Assembly: GCA_024641255.1 (NCBI GenBank)
Contig: JAHEDL010000106.1
Location: 1 to 11,321, forward strand
Origin: Pseudorhodobacter sp.
Lineage (GTDB): Bacteria; Pseudomonadota; Alphaproteobacteria; Rhodobacterales; Rhodobacteraceae
DNA length: 11,321 nt
Direction: 5' to 3'
Made by a program: the position numbers and the translations under genes. This document shows positions 1 to 6,048 of this stretch, piece after piece; the stretch's first letter is position 1; each line of letters starts with the position of its first letter. A model generated the notes under the pieces. That model had not been told where the DNA came from and did not search any database. It saw only the letters and a program-made list of their open reading frames with translations.

Positions 1-769
1 TCAACAACCCCACCAACGCGTGCAGATCCTTCGAAACCGACCCCTCGCGGATCAGCACCCGCATGCCCTTGCGCAGCTTTTCCAAACCTTCGGCGTAAGA
101 GGTCGCCTCATGCTCGGTGCGGATGCCCGCCGCGATATAGCCGTTCAGATCATTGCCCGACAACAGCGGCGCATGGCCGTCAATATGGCGGCCCTTGAAC
201 GCCTCTAGCTTGGCCATGCAGCCCGGATCTTTGAAAAGCACACCGGGATAGTTCATGAATTCGGCAAGCCCGATCACCCGCGGATGATCCATCAGCGGCG
301 CGATATGTTCGGCTTCCAGCCGCGCGCCGGTGGTTTCCATATGGGTCGACGGCACGCAAGAACTTAGGTTCACCCGAATGTCCATCAGCGTCCGGCTGGA
401 CGCCTCAAGAAAGTAATTGATCCCGGTCAGGCCGCAGACATTGGCGATTTCATGCGGGTCACAGATGGCGGTGGTCACGCCATGCGGGCTGACGCAGCGG
501 TCAAATTCGAACGGCGTCACCAGACTGCTTTCGATGTGCAGGTGGGTATCAATGAACCCCGGCACCAATATCTGGCCCGAAACGTCAATCTCGCGCTGGC
601 CGACATAGCTGCCAAACACCCCCACGATGCAATCGCCACAGATCGCCACATCGGTTTCCACCAACTCACCGGTGATCAGGTCAAACACCCGACCGCCTTT
701 CAGCACCAGATCGGCGGGCGTAACGCCCCGCCCCTGATCAATTCGGTCCGCCAAGGCTGCTTTGGGCAT
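1..769 (-). CDS. ade: Adenine deaminase, N-terminal part (cut by window edge)
   Basis: Adenine deaminase hydrolyses adenine to hypoxanthine and ammonia in the cytoplasm (purine salvage). Only the first 256 codons are in the window; the frame is open to base 1 and the C-terminus lies outside. The start ATG (769-767) is preceded by a good Shine-Dalgarno sequence, AAGGAGA, at suitable spacing. The protein has the amidohydrolase metal-binding motif [12 protein letters not shown], with His76 and His78. It also has the family-specific blocks [29 protein letters not shown] and [13 protein letters not shown], which match E. coli Ade closely in order and spacing. These blocks separate it from cytosine deaminases and dihydroorotases. 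It is transcribed divergently from the EamA-family permease at 863. The family call is firm; substrate specificity is inferred from family. Confidence 0.9.
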   Translation of the reverse strand, partial: MPKAALADRIDQGRGVTPADLVLKGGRVFDLITGELVETDVAICGDCIVGVFGSYVGQREIDVSGQILVPGFIDTHLHIESSLVTPFEFDRCVSPHGVTTAICDPHEIANVCGLTGINYFLEASSRTLMDIRVNLSSCVPSTHMETTGARLEAEHIAPLMDHPRVIGLAEFMNYPGVLFKDPGCMAKLEAFKGRHIDGHAPLLSGNDLNGYIAAGIRTEHEATSYAEGLEKLRKGMRVLIREGSVSKDLHALVGLL

Positions 770-862
770 GGTATTCTCCTTTTGAAGATGGAAACCTACG
801 GCAGCGGTTTCGTCCAGTGCGATTTGCCACAAAGACTTACCCGAAAAGCGAAAGAGGTTGCC
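770..862. promoter_or_regulatory. Divergent intergenic region between ade and the EamA permease
   Basis: This 93-base gap must hold the promoters of both divergent genes. It contains the ade Shine-Dalgarno on the minus strand, a short GAGG Shine-Dalgarno five bases before the permease ATG, and a small dyad, GAAACC (791-796) and GGTTTC (806-811), around a 9-base centre. No convincing -35/-10 pair is visible in either direction. The dyad is short enough to be chance. Confidence 0.3.
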
Positions 863-1786
863 ATGCGCCCGCTGCGCGGAATTGCCCTGAAACTGGGTTC
901 GGTTCTGGTGTTCATTGTGATGTCGTCGCTGATCAAGTCAACGGCGCAGCATGTTCCGCCGGGACAGGCGGTGTTTTTTCGGTCGTTCTTTGCGATCCCG
1001 GTCATCGTGGCATGGCTGGCGATGCGGCGCGAACTGGCCACCGGTTTTCGCGCGCAAAACCCGTTTGGCCATGTCTGGCGCGGGTTGATGGGCACTTTGG
1101 CCATGGGTATGGGCTTTGCTGGCCTTGCCTATCTGCCGCTGCCCGAGGTGACAGCCATCGGCTATGCCGCACCGCTGTTGGTGGTGATTTTCGCCGCGAT
1201 GTTTCTGGGCGAAGAGGTGCGGCTGTTTCGCATCACCGCCGTGGCCTTGGGCCTGACCGGCGTTTTGATCGTGCTGTCGCCGCGCCTGACCACGCTTTCA
1301 GGCGATGCCGCCAGCCAGCGTGAGGCGTTGGGCGCGGTGCTGGTGCTGTTCGGCGCGGTCTGCGCCGCGCTGGCGCAGGTGTTCGTGCGCAAACTGGTGA
1401 TGACCGAACGCACCCCCGCCATCGTGTTCTACTTTTCCCTGACCGCCACGCTGCTGTCGCTGGTCACCATTCCGTTCGGCTGGGTGATGCCCACCCTGAC
1501 CGAAGGCATCACCCTGACCGCTGCCGGGTTGTTGGGCGGCGTGGGGCAGATCTTGCTGACCTCTAGCTACCGCGAGGCGGATGCGTCACTGGTGGCACCG
1601 TTCGACTATGCCTCGATGCTTTTCGCGCTGCTGATCGGCTATTTCGTGTTCGCCGAGGTGCCATCGCTTACGATGTTGGCAGGCGCGGCGCTGGTGATTT
1701 TTGCTGGTATCTTGATCATCTGGCGCGAACGGCAGTTGGGGCTTGAGCGCGCCAAGGGTCGCAAGGCAATGACGCCGCAGGGCTAG
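863..1786 (+). CDS. EamA/DMT-superfamily membrane permease
   Basis: This is a 307-residue inner-membrane protein of the drug/metabolite transporter superfamily, whose members mostly export small metabolites. It shows the family's two-repeat architecture: an EamA repeat at about residues 6-138, a short hydrophilic linker, and a second repeat at about 158-290, giving roughly ten hydrophobic helices. The family-type segment [20 protein letters not shown] ends the first repeat, and [21 protein letters not shown] occupies the equivalent place in the second. The C-terminus is basic and probably cytoplasmic. The start at 863 was chosen because GAGG lies five bases upstream and the first helix begins at once. 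An in-frame ATG at 788 would add a hydrophilic 25-residue extension unlike the family. The substrate is unknown. The divergent adenine deaminase makes purine-related export conceivable, but that is only context. Confidence 0.85.
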   Translation: MRPLRGIALKLGSVLVFIVMSSLIKSTAQHVPPGQAVFFRSFFAIPVIVAWLAMRRELATGFRAQNPFGHVWRGLMGTLAMGMGFAGLAYLPLPEVTAIGYAAPLLVVIFAAMFLGEEVRLFRITAVALGLTGVLIVLSPRLTTLSGDAASQREALGAVLVLFGAVCAALAQVFVRKLVMTERTPAIVFYFSLTATLLSLVTIPFGWVMPTLTEGITLTAAGLLGGVGQILLTSSYREADASLVAPFDYASMLFALLIGYFVFAEVPSLTMLAGAALVIFAGILIIWRERQLGLERAKGRKAMTPQG

Positions 1787-1794
1787 GCCTGCGG
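1775..1794. terminator. Candidate stem-loop between convergent genes
   Basis: CCGCAGG (1775-1781) and CCTGCGG (1788-1794) form a perfect 7-bp stem around a 6-base loop that contains the permease stop codon. It sits exactly where the permease and frcK transcripts converge, with only 9 bases between their stop codons. No T-tract follows on either strand, so intrinsic termination is uncertain. Confidence 0.3.
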
Positions 1795-1795
1795 A

Positions 1796-2404
1796 TCAGT
1801 CTTGCCGCAACACCACATCAGCGGCGCGCGATCCGGCGTTGACGCGGCGGATGTTGGGCATGTCATTGCCATCAATCCACGCCCGCGCCTGTTCCGGCGT
1901 TTTGCCAAAATGCGCCCAACGCGCCAAAAGGCGGCGCTCAAGTTCGGCTTCTGGCACGTCGATAAACGCGGTCAGATCATACTGCGCGGTGTTCCACGGC
2001 GCTTCGTTCAACAGCAGATAGTTGCCTTCAACAATCAGAATACGGTCTTCGGGGCCGACAATGTCAGCACTGCCGCGCGAGATTTCCAGATTACGGTCAA
2101 ACACCGGAATCGCCACCTCGTCCTCGTTGCGCAGACGGGTCAGCAGATGCAGAAAACCACCGACATCAAAGGTGTTCGGCGCGCCTTTGCGGCTGCGCAA
2201 GCCGCGCGCCTCTAGCACGCGGTCGTCATAGTGAAAGCCGTCCATCGGAACCACTCGCGCGCCCTTGCCAAGATGGTGCGCCACGGCTTCGGCGGTGGTC
2301 GATTTGCCCGAACCGGGCGGGCCAGCAAGGGCGGCAATAAACCGCCCCTGCCCCTGCGCGATGGCTTTCGCGCGGATCATTTCTGCCAAGGCAGCCGGAG
2401 TCAT
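1796..2404 (-). CDS. frcK: P-loop kinase of the fructose cluster (FrcK-like)
   Basis: This is a 202-residue cytoplasmic P-loop kinase of the uridine kinase/phosphoribulokinase/pantothenate kinase type. The Walker A motif GPPGSGKST is at residues 28-36. The DGFHYDD motif at 55-61 is the substrate and magnesium region of this group. RKGAPNTFD lies at about 72-80, PVFDR at 100-104, VEGNYLL at 125-131 at the end of the second core strand, and an Arg-rich lid helix ERRLLARW near 160-170. The start was set at 2404 because its ATG overlaps the frcA stop as ATGA, which implies translational coupling. A longer reading frame begins inside frcA and adds residues unlike the family. It is last in the frcBCAK order seen in Sinorhizobium, where the kinase is thought to act on the imported sugar. 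That role is inferred; it is not a PfkB- or ROK-type fructokinase. Confidence 0.82.
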   Translation of the reverse strand: MTPAALAEMIRAKAIAQGQGRFIAALAGPPGSGKSTTAEAVAHHLGKGARVVPMDGFHYDDRVLEARGLRSRKGAPNTFDVGGFLHLLTRLRNEDEVAIPVFDRNLEISRGSADIVGPEDRILIVEGNYLLLNEAPWNTAQYDLTAFIDVPEAELERRLLARWAHFGKTPEQARAWIDGNDMPNIRRVNAGSRAADVVLRQD

Positions 2405-3186
2405 ACCGGCTCCGACACGCCTTCGGGCAGCTTGGCGCCGGTCATGAACGCCACCGCGTCCGACATCGAATATTCCGACGGCTTGATCTCGCACAGACGG
2501 CGACCCAGACGGTGAATATGGATACGGTCGGCCACTTCGAACACATGCGGCATGTTGTGGCTGATCAGGATGATCGGAATGCCACGCGCCCGCACATCGC
2601 GGATCAGTTCCAGAACCCGGCGGCTTTCTTTGACGCCAAGGGCCGCGGTCGGTTCGTCAAGGATCACCACTTTCGACCCGAAGGCCGCAGCGCGTGCAAC
2701 CGCAACGCCCTGACGCTGACCACCCGAAAGCGTTTCAACCGCTTGGTTGATGTTCTGAATGGTCATCAGGCCCAGTTCAGACAGCTTGTCGCGGGCAAAT
2801 TGCTCCATCCGCGGGCGGTCCATCTGGCGAAACAGGCTGCCCATGATGCCGGGCTTGCGCCATTCGCGGCCCAGAAACATGTTGTCGGCAATCGACAGCG
2901 CCGGCGACATTGCAAGGTTTTGGTAAACCGTTTCAATGCCTTCGGCCCGTGCGTCTTCCGGCGACCGGAAATGCACTTCGCGGCCATCCAGCTTGATCGT
3001 GCCATGGTCAGGGGTCACAGCCCCCGACAGCGCCTTGATCAGAGTCGACTTGCCTGCGCCGTTGTCGCCGATCACAGCCACGATTTCGCCCGGATACAGG
3101 TCGAAATCGGCGCCATTCATAGCCACGACAGTGCCGTAGCGTTTCATCAGGCCGCGTGCGGTCAGAATGGGTTGAACGTCACTCAT
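2401..3186 (-). CDS. frcA: Fructose ABC transporter ATP-binding protein
   Basis: This 261-residue ATPase powers sugar import at the inner face of the membrane, working as a dimer with FrcC. Visible motifs are Walker A GDNGAGKST (40-48), Q-loop Gln89, the signature LSGGQRQ (153-159), Walker B VVILDEPTAAL (173-183) and the switch His210 in ISHNM. It carries one nucleotide-binding domain, unlike RbsA or XylG, which have two in tandem; this single-domain form is typical of FrcA. The start at 3186 forms an ATGA overlap with the frcC stop. An in-frame ATG at 3207 would add seven residues inside frcC and is less likely. The downstream end overlaps frcK in the same way, so frcC, frcA and frcK are probably translated as a coupled unit. 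Confidence 0.92.
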   Translation of the reverse strand: MSDVQPILTARGLMKRYGTVVAMNGADFDLYPGEIVAVIGDNGAGKSTLIKALSGAVTPDHGTIKLDGREVHFRSPEDARAEGIETVYQNLAMSPALSIADNMFLGREWRKPGIMGSLFRQMDRPRMEQFARDKLSELGLMTIQNINQAVETLSGGQRQGVAVARAAAFGSKVVILDEPTAALGVKESRRVLELIRDVRARGIPIILISHNMPHVFEVADRIHIHRLGRRLCEIKPSEYSMSDAVAFMTGAKLPEGVSEPV

Positions 3187-4262
3187 TGCGAAGCCCTCCG
3201 CAGCCATTGGTCAAGCGCAACTGCGATAATCACAAGGCAGCCCGCCGCGAACATTTGCCAGTAGTCATCCACACCCGCCAAAGACAGACCGGTGTTGAAC
3301 ACGCCAACGATGAAAGCCCCCAGAACCGAGCCAACGATCGACCCGCGGCCGCCGAACAACGACGTGCCACCAATCACCACAGCGGTGATAGAGCCAAGGT
3401 TGACCGTGTCAAAGGCGATCGGCGAAACCGAACCCACGCGGCCAATCGCGATCCAGGCCGAAAAGCCGCAGATCAGGCCGGCCACAGCGTAGACCGAAAT
3501 CAGCACGCCATTCACCCGGATACCCGACAGCATTGCCGCATCAGGGTCATCACCGATGGCATGAACATGGCGGCCCCACGCGGTGTGGTTCAGCACATAC
3601 CACATGAAAGCGGCCAGCAAAATCAGGGTGATGCCGCCATAGCTGATGCTGGCGCCGCCCATGTTGAAGCCCTGACCGAACCACAAAAGCCCATGCGCCT
3701 TGGCGTCGATGTCGACGTTGCGGATCGATTCAGACTGCGAATACCACAGCTTCAGCGCGTTGAAGATCGAAAGCGTCCCCAGCGTTACGATGAACGGCGG
3801 CAGTTTGACCTTGGCCACCAGTACGCCGTTCAGCGCGCCCATCAGGCCGCCCAGAACGATACCGATCAGCACAGCCAGCAGCACCGGCACACCCGACATC
3901 ACCGCCAGATTCCCCATGACCAACGAGCTGACCACCAGAATGGCGCCAACCGAAAGGTCGATACCAGCGGTCAAGATCACCAGCGTTTGCGCCAGCGCGA
4001 CAAAGCCCGTCACGGTCACCTGTTTCAGCACCGTCGACAGCGCGCCAATTCCCAAAAACCGCGGCGCGATAATCGAAAACGCGATGACCGAAACCAGCAG
4101 CACCAGCGCCGGGATCATCGTCGGATACACGCGGAGGAATCCGCGCAGCACATGAATGAAGGTCTTATCGTCCTTTTCGAAGCTTGCGACCGCCGTATCG
4201 GCTTTGGCCAGCGTGGCTTCGTAATCAGAGATAGTTTTCGTTGGTGCGTCTTGCGTGCTCAT
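3183..4262 (-). CDS. frcC: Fructose ABC transporter permease
   Basis: This 359-residue inner-membrane permease belongs to the RbsC/XylH-like branched family (BPD_transp_2) and forms the sugar channel with FrcA. It has a long hydrophilic N-terminus (about 45 residues) and then roughly ten hydrophobic helices, the first at about 48-66. LTAGIDLSVGAILVVSSLVMG and the block GGTSLFGGRGSIVGSVLGAF (298-317) are the family's conserved cytoplasmic-loop and helix signatures. The C-terminus is basic (LRRASQ). The ATG at 4262 is the only sensible start. Its ribosome binding site is weak (a GGGGG run too far upstream and GGG close in), in contrast to the strong site of frcB, so it may be expressed at a lower level. 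The specific call of fructose rests on the overall frcBCAK arrangement and the likeness of FrcB. Confidence 0.92.
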   Translation of the reverse strand: MSTQDAPTKTISDYEATLAKADTAVASFEKDDKTFIHVLRGFLRVYPTMIPALVLLVSVIAFSIIAPRFLGIGALSTVLKQVTVTGFVALAQTLVILTAGIDLSVGAILVVSSLVMGNLAVMSGVPVLLAVLIGIVLGGLMGALNGVLVAKVKLPPFIVTLGTLSIFNALKLWYSQSESIRNVDIDAKAHGLLWFGQGFNMGGASISYGGITLILLAAFMWYVLNHTAWGRHVHAIGDDPDAAMLSGIRVNGVLISVYAVAGLICGFSAWIAIGRVGSVSPIAFDTVNLGSITAVVIGGTSLFGGRGSIVGSVLGAFIVGVFNTGLSLAGVDDYWQMFAAGCLVIIAVALDQWLRRASQ

Positions 4263-4293
4263 CGCCCGGATGCCCCCGTTTCGCTAAGGAAGT

Positions 4294-4321
4294 ACGACCG
4301 GACGCACACCGCGCCCGTCGT
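4294..4321 (-). other. Second, imperfect stem-loop in the frcB-frcC spacer
   Basis: Read in the transcript direction, ACGAC (4321-4317) can pair with GTCGT (4298-4294). The stem continues through GG and CGC pairs with one mismatch and one bulge, leaving a small loop. It lies between the stronger stem at 4329-4354 and the frcC start. It may stabilise or shape the intercistronic RNA, but the pairing is imperfect. Confidence 0.3.
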
Positions 4322-4328
4322 CTATGAA

Positions 4329-4354
4329 GAAGGGCGACTGTAAAGCCGCCCTTC
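4329..4354 (-). terminator. Intercistronic stem-loop after frcB (attenuator or mRNA-stabilising type)
   Basis: In the transcript direction GAAGGGCG (4354-4347) pairs perfectly with CGCCCTTC (4336-4329). Two further inner pairs (one G-U, one C-G) make a 10-bp stem around the loop TTTACA. It starts 29 bases after the frcB stop codon. A run of only two to four mixed T/C residues follows, not a strong U-tract, so partial termination or 3'-end protection is more likely than complete termination. Such structures behind binding-protein genes commonly give an excess of binding protein over permease and ATPase. Confidence 0.55.
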
Positions 4355-4382
4355 CGTTAATCAAGCCAGTTTGGTGGCTATA

Positions 4383-5393
4383 TCAGCCCCAGCACAGCTC
4401 GGTGCCTTTGGTCGAGTCCAGCGACTCGACGCCATCGACCGGCTGGTCGGTGATCAGGTTCACGCCGGTGTTGAAGAACGACAGGCCTTCCGAAGCAGCC
4501 GGCTTGGTGCCGTCTTTGGCGAAAGCGGCGATAGCTTCGACGCCTTTCGATGCCATCAGCAGCGGGTATTGCTGCGAGGTAGCGCCGATGACGCCCGACT
4601 TGACCGAAGCGATGCCCGGGCAGCCGCCGTCAACCGAAACGATGATCGCTTGCTTTTCTTTGCCAGCGTTTTTCAGAGCCTGGTAGGCGCCTTCAGCAGC
4701 CGGTTCGTTGATGGTGTAAACCACGTTGATGTCCGGGTCTTTAGCCAGCAGCGTTTCCATCGCGCGCAGGCCGCCTTCCGGGTTTGCGTCCGACGATTCG
4801 TGACCAACGATGCGCGGGTCGGTTTCCGAACCCATCACGGTCAGATCCGGAACTTCAACGCCGAAGCCCTTCAGGAAGCCGGTGTCGCGTGCAACGTCAA
4901 CCGAGATGTTGTCTTTGTTGATGTCGAGCATAGCGATTTTCGCGCCCGAGGTGTCGCCCATCTTGGCAGCAGCCCATTTACCGATACGCAGACCAGCTTC
5001 GAAGTTGTCGGTTGCGAAGGTCATGTCTTGGGCTTCAGCGTCAGCCAGCGGGGTGTCGAGTGCGATCACCAGGATGCCAGCAGCGCGAGCGTCTTTCAAA
5101 GCCGGACCGACAGAGTCGTTCGACGGGGTGATCAGGATACCCTTGGCGCCTGCAGCAACGCAGTTTTCAATCGCGGTGATCTGCGGAGCAGCGTCGCCGT
5201 CTTTTTCGCCAGCGTAAGCTTGGAAGTCCATGCCAGCGGCGGTAGCAGCAGCCTCAGCGCCTTCTTTCATTTTCACGAAGAAGGGGTTGGTGTTGTTCTT
5301 GGTGATCAGGCAAGCCAGATCGCCAGCCGAAGCCGAACCCGCGATCAACGCGATGGCAGCAGCACCCAGCAGCGCTTTGGTGTTGAATTTCAT
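4383..5393 (-). CDS. frcB: Fructose-binding periplasmic protein
   Basis: This 336-residue substrate-binding protein delivers sugar to FrcCA from the periplasm. It begins with a Sec signal peptide: a basic start (MKFNTK), a hydrophobic core, and a likely cleavage site after SASA near residue 23. The mature part is a ribose-binding-like two-lobe domain (Peripla_BP_4) to about residue 300. Motifs that match Sinorhizobium FrcB closely are CLITKNNTNPFFVKMKEGA, YAGEKDGD, LVIALDTPL, TFATDN, TINEPAAEGAYQALK, IVSVDGGCPG, IGATSQQYPL and the C-terminal CWG. The start at 5393 was chosen because GGAGG lies seven bases upstream; an ATG at 5408 would place the ribosome site inside the gene and lengthen the signal peptide. 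It is first in its operon, behind a leader of about 100 bases. Codon use looks suited to strong expression. Confidence 0.93.
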   Translation of the reverse strand: MKFNTKALLGAAAIALIAGSASAGDLACLITKNNTNPFFVKMKEGAEAAATAAGMDFQAYAGEKDGDAAPQITAIENCVAAGAKGILITPSNDSVGPALKDARAAGILVIALDTPLADAEAQDMTFATDNFEAGLRIGKWAAAKMGDTSGAKIAMLDINKDNISVDVARDTGFLKGFGVEVPDLTVMGSETDPRIVGHESSDANPEGGLRAMETLLAKDPDINVVYTINEPAAEGAYQALKNAGKEKQAIIVSVDGGCPGIASVKSGVIGATSQQYPLLMASKGVEAIAAFAKDGTKPAASEGLSFFNTGVNLITDQPVDGVESLDSTKGTELCWG

Positions 5394-5403
5394 TGGTAGT
5401 CCT

Positions 5404-5430
5404 CCCAAGGAATTGGGGGGTTATTCCCCC
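5404..5430 (-). promoter_or_regulatory. frcB leader with two competing hairpins at the ribosome binding site
   Basis: In the transcript direction, GGGGG (5430-5426) can pair with the following C-run (5420-5416) around the loop AATAA. Alternatively, part of the same C-run, as CCCAA (5417-5413), can pair with TTGGG (5408-5404) around TTCC. The second hairpin takes up the first two G residues of the frcB Shine-Dalgarno GGAGG (5405-5401). The two pairings share bases and exclude one another. The pairings are visible in the sequence; a regulatory role is inference. Confidence 0.4.
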
Positions 5431-5476
5431 GTTCGTACCCGTTTCGCTTGGCCCTCCCAGGCCCGACGATGCGGCC

Positions 5477-5560
5477 AATTGACCTGATTCCCTACCAGTC
5501 GTCAAGTTAAATAAATCAGAGTGATTTATTATTGACAGGACCGCCTTCAAGCCGCAGTCT
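5477..5560. promoter_or_regulatory. Divergent promoter region for frcBCAK and fucU-frcR
   Basis: Two TTGAC boxes face outward. TTGACG on the minus strand (5505-5500) points to frcB, and TTGACA on the plus strand (5532-5537), a perfect -35 match, points to the mutarotase gene. Matching -10 boxes about 17 bases on are poor (TCAATT on the minus strand at 5482-5477, CAGTCT on the plus strand at 5555-5560). An alternative plus-strand -10, TATTAT (5527-5532), lacks a good -35. The area is strikingly AT-rich compared with the rest of the window. Promoters must be here, but the exact positions are uncertain. Confidence 0.4.
5510..5530. promoter_or_regulatory. Palindromic operator candidate in the frc control region
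   Basis: AATAAATCA (5510-5518) and TGATTTATT (5522-5530) are perfect 9-base inverted arms around the 3-base centre GAG. The site lies exactly between the two outward TTGAC boxes, so a bound dimer could block or assist both promoters. The divergent ROK-family regulator next door is the natural candidate ligand. Length and symmetry make chance unlikely; the identity of the binding protein is inferred. Confidence 0.6.
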
Positions 5561-5574
5561 GCGTCCTTAAACAT

Positions 5575-5591
5575 GGATGCAGGCTGCATCC
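5575..5591. promoter_or_regulatory. Second palindrome upstream of the mutarotase gene
   Basis: GGATGCAG (5575-5582) and CTGCATCC (5584-5591) form a perfect 17-base palindrome with a single central base. It lies 26 bases before the mutarotase ATG and downstream of the plus-strand -35 candidate. It could be a second operator, or an RNA hairpin in the leader of the plus-strand transcript. It shares no obvious sequence with the AT-rich palindrome at 5510-5530. Confidence 0.45.
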
Positions 5592-5617
5592 TGAACCGAC
5601 ATTACGAAGGCGAAATC

Positions 5618-6040
5618 ATGCTTATCGGTATCTCTCCCTTGCTGGGGCCAGACCTGCTTCATGCGTTGCGGGCCATGGGGCACGGCGATGAAATTGCGTT
5701 GGTCGACGGCAATTATCCGGCTGCCGAACATGCTCGCCGCCTGATCCGCGCCGACGGGATTCACCTGATGCCAATGCTGCGCGCCATGCTGAAAGTTTTC
5801 CCGGTAGAAGCCGCATTTCGCGCGTCTTTGCACAATGATCCGGCGCAGCGCGGCGTGATCCACCATGCGCTGGACGACCTCTGCGCCACCTCTGGCCAAC
5901 GCTTTGCGCTGACACCTTTGGCGGGCGATCAACTTTACCCGCGCATCCGGTCGGCTTATGCAATCATCGCAACGTCGGAACCCGAACTGTTTGCAAACGT
6001 CATTTTGCGCAAAGCCGCCTTGCCGCCTTCGACCGAATAG
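5618..6040 (+). CDS. RbsD/FucU-family sugar mutarotase-like protein
   Basis: This is a 140-residue cytoplasmic protein of the RbsD/FucU family, whose members interconvert anomers or ring forms of sugars (L-fucose mutarotase, D-ribose pyranase) and assemble as rings. The N-terminus MLIGISPLLGPDLLHAL and the block MGHGDEIALVDGNYPA align without gaps to E. coli FucU and keep the catalytic His22 and Asp30. The C-terminal block SAYAIIATSEPELFANVILRKA also aligns, but Phe125 stands where FucU has the catalytic Tyr of its Tyr-x-Asn motif; Asn127 is kept. The start at 5618 fits the family length and has AAGG eight bases upstream. An ATG at 5573 would begin beside the palindrome at 5575 and add unrelated residues. 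It is divergent from frcB and 8 bases ahead of the ROK regulator. A role on imported fructose is inferred from position. Confidence 0.85.
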   Translation: MLIGISPLLGPDLLHALRAMGHGDEIALVDGNYPAAEHARRLIRADGIHLMPMLRAMLKVFPVEAAFRASLHNDPAQRGVIHHALDDLCATSGQRFALTPLAGDQLYPRIRSAYAIIATSEPELFANVILRKAALPPSTE

Positions 6041-6048
6041 GACCAGAC

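Noticed and set aside
452..862. Upstream extension of the permease frame into the ade gene
   Set aside because: The extra 137 residues are antisense to adenine deaminase; the start at 863 has a ribosome site and begins just before the first membrane helix.
3156..4343. Long open frame (395 codons) on the plus strand opposite frcC
   Set aside because: It is rich in His, Arg, Gln and Asp with no recognisable fold, exactly what the antisense of a hydrophobic permease gives.
4371..5399. Long open frame (342 codons) on the plus strand opposite frcB
   Set aside because: It mirrors frcB codon by codon, has no ribosome site and shows low-complexity composition typical of a reverse-strand shadow in GC-rich DNA.
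5573..5617. Earlier ATG for the mutarotase gene
   Set aside because: It would start beside the 17-base palindrome and add 15 residues before a start (5618) that matches the family N-terminus exactly.
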